A stretch of 64,000 nucleotides of DNA from Prillingera fragicola (lineage: Eukaryota; Basidiomycota; Tremellomycetes; Trichosporonales; Trichosporonaceae): contig BEDY01000002.1 of NCBI GenBank assembly GCA_002335605.1, positions 1,240,001-1,304,000 on the forward strand. The letters run 5' to 3'. Made by a program: the position numbers and the translations under genes. The notes under the pieces were generated by a model, which saw nothing but the letters and a program-made list of their open reading frames with translations, was not told where the DNA came from and did no database searches. Positions within the stretch are counted from its first letter, which is position 1. Every line of letters begins with the position of its first letter. Of this stretch, positions 30,942 through 40,371 are shown piece by piece.

Positions 30942-32274
30942 ATGGCTACACCACTAAAGACCTATCTGGACCGGTCACTGGGCGTCCTCAAACGTAACAC
31001 TACCAAGGGTATGTACAGCGTGTTGCCGGTATCGCCTCGAGCCAAGCTGACTCTCCAGTGTTGCAAATGGACCTTGCTCCCAACCCTCCACCTCTCTCAC
31101 TGTTTAGCTTCAACAGCAGGCTCCCTCCCGTCAGCCCGATCTCAGACTTTGCTCTCGGCAGCGACTCGGACATTGGTGGCGTTTCTACCGCAGCGCTCAC
31201 GCCCGTCTCGGCGGCACAGGGCCACTCTCGCAATGCCGCTGGCGGCGCACCACCCAATCCCCTCGACGGTGCCGCGCCAGCTTGGGGAGGTGAGGACCAC
31301 GTCGCGTTCCACGGTAATCTCTCGCTGCACATTCCTTCTGCGTATGCTGGACGTATCAGGACAGGATACGCCGCGTTCCGTAACCGCACGCGTCCGACGT
31401 TCTTTGGAGAGGATACCTGGGACCTCGAGCTGTACTCGCACTTGAGGATCGAGGTTGCGTACCGTGGATATGAGGCGTGGAGGAGTCGATGGGTCGTCAA
31501 CATCCAGACAGACGGACCTGTTAAGTAAGTACAGACCCGTGCCAAGTCGGAGGACGAAGCTAGACGAAGAAATGGCAGCAAACGTGCCCACGACCGCCCA
31601 CGGCTCTTATCGCCACTCGCCGGCAGCACCACTGACATCACAGATCCGACCTCTTCCAGCACCGTTTGGACCTCCCCCCCACACCCTTTTCGACTTCTTC
31701 CCCAGCACCTCTGGATCCGCTGCACTGCACTGGCCTGCAGTTCGCGACCCTTCACCTCCCCATCTCCTCGTTCGTCCTCACCAACTCTGGCCAGACCTCC
31801 GAAACTCAGGTGCAGATGATGCGCGCCCGCATCCGTACTGTGGGATTCGCCCTTCTGGGCGGCGGACGTGATGATGCGACTGCTCCTCCCGAGGCTGTCG
31901 CTGCAGCAGCAGCCAGTGCATCTACTGGCCGCCGCATCGCGTCTGGCGGATGGGGCAAGCCCACTGACGACGAGTTTGTCGACGCCGAGCTCGAAGAGCT
32001 CATGGCGAGTGACCAGCCTCTGAACGCTGCTCCTGCCACTCCTACCGCTCCATCCTCTGCCCCTTCTGCAGGTGGCTACCACCGCGTAGGCCAGACGGCC
32101 CAGCCTGCTGGCGGCTACCACCGTGTCGGCGCTGCGGCTGCGGCTCCTGTGACCCCCGCTGCCGAGCCTGAGGCAGAGGCGGTAGCCGAGAGCGACGTGC
32201 AGGGCCAGGAGGGCTACTACGAGCTGTGTATTCGCAGTGTGCAGGCTGTCAAGTGGGACCCTGAGATGGAGTAA
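30942..32274 (+). CDS. CIA30/NDUFAF1-family complex I assembly protein
   Basis: Three exons, 30942-31008, 31059-31524 and 31644-32274, give 387 residues; introns are 50 and 119 nt. The CIA30 fold is visible: SDSDIGGVSTAAL near the start, FHGNLSLHIPS, RTGYAAFRNRTRPTFFGEDTWDLELYSHLRIEVAY, WVVNIQTDGPVK, DLFQHRLDLP and LPISSFVLTNSGQTSETQ, ending in RIRTVGFALLGG. The last ~120 residues insert an Ala/Pro-rich stretch with GGYHRVG repeated twice before the closing strand YYELCIRSVQAV. Known members help build the membrane arm of respiratory complex I, but this N terminus is not a clear presequence, and some CIA30-domain proteins act elsewhere. Confidence 0.85.
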
Positions 32275-32374
32275 GGGGTATAGATTGATGCAGCGTTTTT
32301 ACAATGACAGGGATTGCTAGAACTCAACGTGATTCGCCTCATTCATTCCGTGCTACAACTATCTGCCGCATCAC

Positions 32375-34032
32375 TCAGACCACCTCACGCTTGCCATCCT
32401 CCTGGAGGATCTCGTTGAGCTTGGTCCTCTGCTTGCAGTTCTCAAAGGCAAAGCTCTTTGCCAGCTCGTCAAGCTCGGCCTCGCTCTTGCCCTCAAAGAA
32501 CGAAGCGTACTCCTTGCACATTTCCTCGCCGAGCAAGCAGTTGCGAAGGAGACGGCTGGTGTGCTTCTCGGTCCTCCACATTGGTGGGTACCTGGTGTCC
32601 ATGCTGGGGGCAAACGAACGCAGCCAGTCAAACAGCGGCGTCATGAGCGTCTTGAGGTGCGAGTTGTCACAGCCCCAAGAGTCGACGGCGGCAGCTCGCT
32701 TCTTGGCCAGGAAAGGCTTGAGGAGACGCATGTAAGGGGTTTCGTCATCGACATAGACCATGCCCTGGAAGCCAATGTCCTTGTACAGCCAAATCGACCA
32801 CGAAGCGTTGTCGCGGGCGTAGACTTCCAGCTGGTTCTCCAGGACATCGAAACGGGCCTCGTTGATCTTCTCCCAGTCGGGAATGTTGTCCGACTTCTGG
32901 GCATAGACAGGCCCAAACTCGCCGTCTTAGGCTGTCAGCTCACTCTCGTACAGGTGCCACTCACTCCAGATAGGTCCGCCAATCTTCTTCATGTACTCGG
33001 TCTTGCGGGCAAACTGCTTTGTAAGGTTGGCCTTTTGCACATCGCTGCCGGTCCACGGCTCTGACACGTTGGGGAAGCCATAGTTGGTGTAGTCGTGGCA
33101 CGCGTACACCGAGTTGGGGAGGGGGTCGCGCTCGCCAAAGCGGGACAGATCGGCACCAAATGTGCTGCTTGTCAGTGTCCACACAAGGAAGCAGCTACTT
33201 ACTTGCCGTCGAAGAAGAGAATGTGCTCCGAGTCAATGTCACGGATAGCCTTCTCGATCCGCACGTAGAAGTCGAGCAGGCGAGTGTGCTCAATGTCAGT
33301 GGGCTCGTTGAGGGGGTTGTAGCCCGCGATCCAGGTGTTGTCGCGGTAGTGCTTGGCAAGGGCCTGCCAGATGGCAACGGTGCGGTCCTGGAAATCCTTG
33401 TGCTCCCAGACTGGATGTCAGCAGCTGCTGCTAGTACATGACAACCTACACATGGCCTTGCCCAGTCCAGTGTCCGCGTGCCAGTCCAGGTTCTGGCCGC
33501 CGGGGGCAGCGTGCAGGTCAATGATAGTGTAGATGCCGTGCTTGGCACAGAGGTCGATGACGCGGTCGAGGTGCTTGAAGCCCTCCTCCTTGATGACGCG
33601 GGGGTTCATGTCGTCCTCAAAGTGACGGTAGTTGATCTGCCGTCAGTACGGCTCCCACAATACGAGAGACTCACAGGAAGGCGGATGCAGTTCAGACCCA
33701 GGGAGGCGAAGAACACCGCGTCCTCTTCGGTGAAGAAGTACTCGAGGAACTAGCCATTAGCCACGAACTCGAGGGAGGCTACGAACCTTGTCAAAGAAGT
33801 ACTCGTACTTCTCCTGGCCGAGCACGCGCTTCATCTCGCGACGCATCTCATGCTCGTGTCCGGGGTAGCCAGTGATAAAGTTCTCCATGTTCACTGCCAG
33901 TCAGTTGTCGCGCTCGCTGTGGTAGCACCCACTCCATCCACCGAGGCCGGCGCCCTTGAGAATGATGGGCTTGCCATGGAGGACAATGTGCTGGCCCTCG
34001 ACTTTGAGAAAGTTGCTGTTGGTGTTGGTCAT
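32375..34032 (-). CDS. Cytosolic GH5-family glycoside hydrolase (exo-beta-glucanase/EGCrP-like superfamily)
   Basis: Seven exons, 34032-33933, 33893-33787, 33749-33675, 33636-33450, 33410-33203, 33164-32965 and 32925-32375, give 475 residues. All six introns are 37-39 nt. The catalytic acid/base is E192 in NPLNEP and the nucleophile is E295 in WNGEFGP. Other GH5 landmarks are LKGAGLGGWMNMENFITGYPG, GLNCIRLPINYRHF, IIDLHAAPGGQN and FWEHKDFQDR. There is no signal peptide, so it works inside the cell, unlike secreted beta-1,3-glucanases. Cytosolic fungal GH5 enzymes include glycolipid and sterylglucoside hydrolases; I cannot assign the subfamily. The C-terminal ~130 residues are a helical extension. 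It diverges from a GT8 gene. Confidence 0.88.
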
Positions 34033-34631
34033 TGTGATCAAATGAGTGAGTAATGTAAGAACCAGACTGATTGGGGATGGGGATGCTCATGCTCAGGCTC
34101 GACACGTCCAGACTATATGCTACTGCTAGAGGTATGCTTGGATGACTGTCGGTGGCCCGAACCGGGCTTGGGTGGAGAGTTCTCGGGGACTCCATGGCAC
34201 CGAGAACTCACCGAGAGGTCAGCTGGTGAAGATGCCGAAATCGAGTCCGGGGTTGATCCGTCTTGTTGTTCCGCACTTAAACGGCGAGGTCGAAATCAGA
34301 CTGACAAACGTGAATCGCTGGCAGAGGGCCAGGATACATACTTGTGCAAGAGCGTATGAACCTCTAACAGCCATTGACCTCCAAGCCTCCAGGATGACTC
34401 CATAGACCCGAGACCGCAAAGACCACCCGCAAAAAGATCACCCGCAATTGACACCTCCACATGCCCACCCTGACTTATCTTACGTAAACACAACTGGCAC
34501 AATGGAATGTGCGGTGCCTGTGCCCCACCGGCTGTGGCGTCATTCGTTCTACGCCCAGGCCTCTTGTCAACAGTCGCCGCAAGAAAAAAGTTGGAGTTGC
34601 TCGCTTATCTATCAGCAACCATAAACCCATC
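34033..34631. other. Divergent promoter gap between GH5 and GT8 genes
   Basis: 599 bp with both starts facing outwards. Short overlapping frames on both strands lack domains. No repeat or RNA gene is seen. Confidence 0.4.
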
Positions 34632-35735
34632 ATGACCACAAAGGCATGGGCCACGCTTGTCACCCGCCCCAGTTATGTACCAGGTAAGCCCTTTTTCCAT
34701 CTTCAGCTTACTCACCGCAGGCGTGCTTGCGCTCCACCGCACCCTCGTGTCCGTGTCTGACTATCCGCTTGTCGTGCTTGTAACCGACTCGCTAGGCCCC
34801 GAGTACCGCGCCTTGATAAAGGCAAAGGGCATGGAGGTTGTGGAGATTGACCACCTTCAGCCTGCAGCAGGCAGCCACAAGGGGTTTGACGCTAAATTTG
34901 AGCGGTTTGCCGACACCTGGACAAAGCTCCAGGTCTTTGGATTGAGTCAGTTTGACACACTCGTGCTCATTGACGCCGACACAATCTTCCTCCGCGGAAT
35001 GGACGAACTGTTTGATCTAGACTTGCCGCGGAATTGGATAGCTGCTTCGCCCGTTTGCGCGTGCAACCCTTTCCAGTTTGCGCACTACCCGTCCGACTGG
35101 GTGCCCGCCAACTGCGCTTTGTCGCATCAGCCTCGGCCTACTACGATCGAGAACACGCCCCAGCCTGCTGCAGACGCCGGACGGACAGCACACCTGCTCA
35201 ACTCGGGCGTAGTCGTACTGCGTCCCAGCGTTGAACTCATGGACGAGCTTGTCAATCACCTCGACACCTCGCCGACGATCGCCGACGCGCAGTTCCCCGA
35301 TCAGGATGTGCTGGCAGAAGTGTTTCGAGGAAGGTGGCGCGTGCTTCCCTGGTGGGCGAATGCGCTCAAGACTGAGCGTGCAGTGCACAAGAACGTCTGG
35401 GACGACAAGGAGGTTCGCCTCCTGCACTACATGTGAGTCGCCGAGTATGGCTAGTGCTGACGGTAAGTCTCGAGAAGCCGTGGAAGGAGAGGCCAGCTGC
35501 CCCTGAAAAAGCAGCAGGAACAGAGGCTACCGAGCCGGTGCAAACGCCAGATGGTGGTCGTCGCCCACTCCCAGCTGCCCTGCGTGCATCTGTTGCCACC
35601 GCCCCTGTGCAGGAGAGCATGACAGACTACAGCATCGTGCACTCGTGGTGGTGGGACGTGTATGACGAGGTGCTGGCGGATATGAAGCGCGAGGGCGGCG
35701 AGTGGGAGCTGGTTGACCAGTGGGTCAAGCATTAG
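34632..35735 (+). CDS. GT8-family glycosyltransferase (galactinol synthase/glycogenin-like)
   Basis: Three exons, 34632-34683, 34721-35432 and 35468-35735, give 343 residues; introns are 37 and 35 nt. The protein opens AWATLVTRPSYVPGVLALHRTL, as GT8 enzymes do. It carries the DxD metal/UDP site D102-A-D104 (LVLIDADTIFLRG), the HLLNSGVVVLRPS motif, the FPDQDVLAEVF motif and HYILEKPW near the end of the catalytic domain. No signal peptide or membrane helix is seen. It should transfer a sugar from a UDP-sugar; the acceptor is not predictable. The family includes glycogenin and plant galactinol synthase. A Pro/Ala-rich insertion precedes the final WWWDVYDEVL helix. Confidence 0.87.
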
Positions 35736-36121
35736 GGGCTCCGGGATGGGACTTGGTTGGTTGTCATTGATAGAACTGCACTGGAGTTTATGGGTATGCA
35801 TGGGTTGTTTCTCTGCACGTAGACGTTGCTGTGAGTCAGCAGGGATGCATGGCAAGCCATATGCAGCAACCCCTTGTCGCATGTCAAGATTAGCTGGTTG
35901 CCTGAAAACACATAGCGCCGTTCTCGATGCCTCCAGAATTCCCATAGTGTGTATCTCGGGGAGGAACCAAATGGTCGATCCCTCACTAATGGTCAACCCC
36001 ACGCCGTCACCCTCCACTTTCCACTTGTTGTTGCTCATCCCCCCACGCCTCTCACTCAGACACTACGCGCACGCTCTCGTGCCCACGCACCACGCTCTCT
36101 CGATTCACTCGTCTCGTCCCC
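35736..36121. other. Gap between GT8 and NTH1 genes
   Basis: 386 bp of 3' flank and NTH1 promoter, with a CT-rich leader just before 36122. No gene is supported. Confidence 0.4.
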
Positions 36122-37668
36122 ATGTCTAACGGGACCGGCCTGCGCGGCACGCGTTCAGCAGCCAATGCGCGCGTCACTCTCATGACAACCGCGGGCCCAG
36201 GCACCACCCCTTCATTAACAGAGTCTTCCTCCTCTGCGGCTGGATTCACGACGCTCCGGCGCACTACGCGGTCTACGACGCGTACACCGACGCCGTCCAG
36301 CAGCGGGCTGAATCTCGCGAGCTACAGCTATGCCGCGTCCCCACCTAAGAAGCGCGCGAGGGTGGCAAAGGCCGAGCAGGATACCAAGCCCGCCAAGGTC
36401 GAGCTCGAGGTAGACCTCGTGTCCATCGCGGTGGATGAGGATCCGGTGGCTGTGAAGCCTGAAAAGGCAGCTGCGGCCGCACGAGCTGCTGCCGCGGCGG
36501 CCGCAAAGGTGCAGCGGGGTTTGCCGACACCTGCAAGATCGAAAGCCCACCCAGCTCCACCGCACTGGGCGGAGCAGTATCGGCTCATTGAGAAGATGAG
36601 GGCTGGTATAGATGCGCCTGTGGACACTATGTGGGTGATCTCGAGGCCAAGAGTGGAAGGCCAGTGGAGCTGACAGACAGGGGATGTTCGACTCCGCGCG
36701 CAGCCGACCTGGACGCCAAGGTAAGGCGACGTCGTGAGCATTAGGCTAAATGCTGACAGACCAGACAAACCGCTTCCACATTCTCATCTCTCTCATGCTC
36801 AGCTCCCAAACTAAGGATGCGGTAACTTCTCAAGCAGTACTCAATCTGCACGCTGCGGTCTCAGGTGGTCTAACGGCAGCCACCCTCGCAGCCGCGGCGC
36901 CCGACACGGTCGCGGACGCGATCAACAAGGTTGGCTTTTGGCGACGCAAGACAGAGTATATTCAGGAAGCTGCCAAGGCGATTGCTGCGCGTGAGGACGG
37001 CGACGTACCGCAGACTATTGAGGAGCTAGTTGCCTTGCGAGGGGTTGGACCAAAGATGGGCTTTTTGGCTCTGCAGGCTGCGTGGGATATGTGAGTGGCC
37101 TCGTTGGAGATGGCCGAGAGGGCTAGGCTGACTTTCAGAAACGCTGGTATTGGCGTCGACGTGCATGTGCACAGGATCACGAACCGGTTGAGGTGGCACA
37201 AACCACCTACCAAAACGCCAGAGGAGACGAGGTGAGTGTTGCGAGCGCGTCACGAGAGTCCTACGCGGCTGACACTACAGGATCAATCTTGAGTCCTGGC
37301 TTCCACCCCCGCTACACAAGCGCATTAATCCCCTCCTCGTGGGATTCGGGCAGGTTGTGTGCCTGCCTGTCGGGCCGAGGTGCGATGTGTGTTTGCTTGC
37401 AGAAGAGAAACTGTGTCCTTCTAGGGCAAAAGTCAATGCGGTTGGAAGGAAGGAGATTGTTTTCAACTTTGTTGAAGACGGCGGGGAGGCGGGGATGTTA
37501 GGAGAGAGCCTGAATGAGGGAGCGACAGCAAAGGTGGAGATTGAGTACGAGGAACGGGCACCTGCCAATGGGGACATCAAGCTCGAAAATGGGGGCCAAG
37601 ACGTCAAGACCGAGGCAGTGCTGGACGGTGTCACGGACGAATCGAAGCCTAACCCTACAATTGTATAG
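36122..37668 (+). CDS. NTH1: Endonuclease III homolog (bifunctional DNA glycosylase/AP lyase)
   Basis: Five exons, 36122-36630, 36681-36720, 36765-37090, 37139-37231 and 37281-37668, give 451 residues. The exon 2/3 join needs the acceptor at 36764, not the nearer one at 36759, to keep the DTMGC...[21 protein letters not shown] reading. The enzyme excises oxidised pyrimidines in base excision repair. Catalytic residues are K200 (SSQTKD) and D299 ([10 protein letters not shown]), with the helix-hairpin-helix LRGVGPKMG between them. The Fe-S cluster cysteines are C350, C357, C360 and C368, a C-x6-C-x2-C-x7-C spacing where x5 is the textbook form. The first 170 residues are a basic, Ala-rich tail with KKRAR, likely a nuclear signal. 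The last ~75 residues are an unrelated acidic tail. Confidence 0.93.
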
Positions 37669-38478
37669 TACCGGCCCGCGGTGTATAGCGGTGACCTATA
37701 TCATGTTCCTACTTCCACACGTTCGCGGTCACACTGAGGAGCTCACAAACATTGGCTGACCCTTGGTGAGGACTCGGATCAGACATCCGGAGTCTCCGTT
37801 TACTGTTGCCCAGTGTTCTGCTGGATCGTACGTGTCTCCGAGAGGCAGTGTGGTGGTGCGAGGAGATGTTGGCTGCGCAACGTCGGTGCATGTGTGAGGT
37901 CGACTCACGAGCGGACGCGGCCGGTGACGCGCCTCGGCATTCCCACCTAATCAGACGAGGTCTGCTCCACCTCCCCTTCCGTTGAAGCGGTGTTTCGCTC
38001 CCAGATCTGGTTGTCGTAAACGTTGCATAGCTCGGTCTTCATGTCTTTATCGTGCCATCGCTCGCTACCAGACAACGGCCGCACGCAGAGCAAGGCAACC
38101 CAAACTGTGGAGGGAGGATCGGGCCGACTGCGGCTCGGTGTTTCCGGAGCCAAGCTACGGATTATCCGGGCTTCGCCTCGGAGTCAGCCTGCGGGCCGAT
38201 GTCTGTCTCCTGGCCCTTTTAGCCCCAACAGCCCCACTTTACAGGTGCATCCAACTTCGCCTTCTCTTCGACTCCACCGCCGCGTCGCTCAGACTACTTA
38301 TCTCTGACTCTTGCTACTCTCTTCGCCTCTTCTTGCAACAGCGTTTTAACCCTCGGGCACGAAAGTCAACTGCACAGGCAAACAACTACGGCCAGCCGCG
38401 TTCCTGACCCCGGTTCTTTCTCCACCCCCACCCCCACACCACACCGCCGCCGCCCACTTTCCGTCAAACTTTACCACA
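37669..38478. other. Gap upstream of the RTA1-family gene
   Basis: 810 bp of 3' flank and promoter/leader. The last ~80 bases are C-rich and lead into the ATG at 38479. A plus frame at 37982-38407 has no domain and is not supported. Confidence 0.4.
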
Positions 38479-40016
38479 ATGCCCAGTTCGCGACCAAACA
38501 TGTCGTTCGCCCTCTCCTTGATAGCGCTTGCGGCTGTGCCGCTCGCTCTCGCTGCAAGGGACGAAAACCCGTACTGCGCAATCCCACAGGATCAGGTGAG
38601 TTTGGCCACCGGCCACACACCGGCCACACGGGCAAAGTGCCCGTGGAGCGGTGGGCATTCGCGACTCTCGCACGCATGGCGAGCCAGCTTGCCCTCCTCA
38701 CTAATGCCACTTGAAGTACACTAGCTGACTCTACAGCTTGATCCCGCCGAGGACCTGTACGTATCTTAGACCGCTGCAGACTGGCTGGCGGTTCTGCGCT
38801 GTGCTTTGCACTTACTGACCTAATGCTCAGCTGTAACCCGCTCCGCTATCTTCCGCACAAGGCTGTCAACGCCGTCGCTGCAGCTTTGTACTTTGCAGCC
38901 GCTATTGCGTTCACCTGGAGTGAGTTGATCTTTCAGATCGGACGGTGTGGGGAAGGGAGTGTGGCGAGAGAGCTGGAAGCAGCCCCGATGATCGCCGTCC
39001 ACTGCTGCCTTCGCCTCGGACCTCGTCGTAGATATGGGATTTGGGGAAGCCCATTGTCGCTGCGTGTGGCGACGGCTACTAGAAATCCGTGAACCCAGGC
39101 TGACTTTCAAAGACCAGTTCAAGTTCAAGGGCAAATACTTTCTGTGCTTGCTGATCGGTACCTACACGGAGGCTCTGGGTATCGTGCTTCGCATCGTTTT
39201 CCGTTCGAACACCCACAGCCTTGGCCTGTACATTATCATGTACATGCTCGTCATTCTCAGTGTGAGTATGGCCCCCCTGCGACGGTGGGCTTGGCACGGT
39301 AGGAACGTGCTTGGCGTGGCAATGCTGTGGACATGTGGCACTAGCTGACATTTTCCAGCCATGCGCCTTCCTCGCCGCAGACTACATTCTCCTCGGCCGT
39401 ATCGTCAACCACCTCAACGGCGCGCGCCACTTCCCCATCAACCCGGGACGTGTGTCGTGGTTCTTCATCATTTCGGACATTTGCACTTTCCTTATCCAGG
39501 CATCGGGTGGCGGCATGTCCGCTGCCGGCGGCAACTTGCACGACATTGGCACAAAGATCTTCCTTGCTGGTCTCATCATCCAGCTCGCGTCATTCTTCAC
39601 TTTCAGTTGCTTTTGGATTCTGTTCCTGTACCGCGTGTAAGTGTCCCGCTTCTCACAGTCTGTTCGTCAACTGACCCACGCGCAGCAAGAAGAATGACCC
39701 CCTTATCTGGAACCACCCCGGTTGGAAGCCCCTCTACTTTGCCCTCGGCTGGACCTGCATCATGTTCCTCATTCGTTCAGTGTTCCGTACCATTGAGCTC
39801 TCAGAGGGCTACGCTGGCTACCTCACCACCCACGAGCCCTACTACCTCGCCCTCGACTGCCTGCCCCTCTGGCTCGGTATCGTCGTCTACACTTGGTTCT
39901 GGCCTCCTCGTATCCTTACCGAGGAGACTCGCGTGCCCCGCAGCACTGTTTCCAGTGATGACGGCTACGACGCCCCTCTTGAGGACATGAGCAACACCTC
40001 TACCGAGAAGAAGTAA
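38479..40016 (+). CDS. RTA1-family lipid-translocating exporter-like membrane protein
   Basis: Six exons, 38479-38595, 38737-38756 (20 nt), 38831-38919, 39113-39261, 39359-39636 and 39686-40016, give 327 residues. Introns range from 49 to 193 nt. The N terminus MSFALSLIALAAVPLALAA is a signal-like segment, followed by a short lumenal Cys-containing stretch (YCAIPQDQ, DLCNP) and seven membrane segments. Family landmarks are GTYTEALGIVLRI, ADYILLGRIV, ISDICTFLIQASGGGMSA, DIGTKIFLAGLIIQL, RSVFRTIELSEGYAGYL and HEPYYLALDCLPLWL. Members include yeast Rta1/Rsb1, linked to lipid flip-flop and resistance to toxic lipids. The C-terminal tail is acidic and Ser/Thr-rich. Confidence 0.9.
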
Positions 40017-40371
40017 GGACGCCTCGGGCGACTAGTCGACGAGTCTTGAACAAGTTGAAGAGCCCTCACCACGGGCACCAATAGACGTGGCTTTTGCCAC
40101 GACCGACTCATGCTTTCCAGGAGCGCTTACACGCGCGCCAGTGTGATTGTATACCCCCCTATCTCCAAATATCTTGGCCCATAGAGTGTTGCTTTGCATG
40201 CGTTAGATTTGGTAGGATGATGCCAGCCCGATGAACAGACATTCCAAGATGGGACGGACACTGCAACATTGTGCATTAGCAGGAAGTACGGCTCTACAAA
40301 AACGACAGGCATAGAGTATTAGTCGTATAAAATGTCGCTAAAATGCTGGGAATATCAATCCAAACTGGCCC
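40017..40371. other. Convergent gap between the RTA1-family and Mdm1-type genes
   Basis: 355 bp of two 3' flanks, A+T-richer toward 40300-40360. No gene is supported. Confidence 0.4.

Noticed and set aside
36681..36764. Nearer splice acceptor at 36759 in NTH1
   Set aside because: It shifts frame and loses [17 protein letters not shown]; the acceptor at 36764 restores it.
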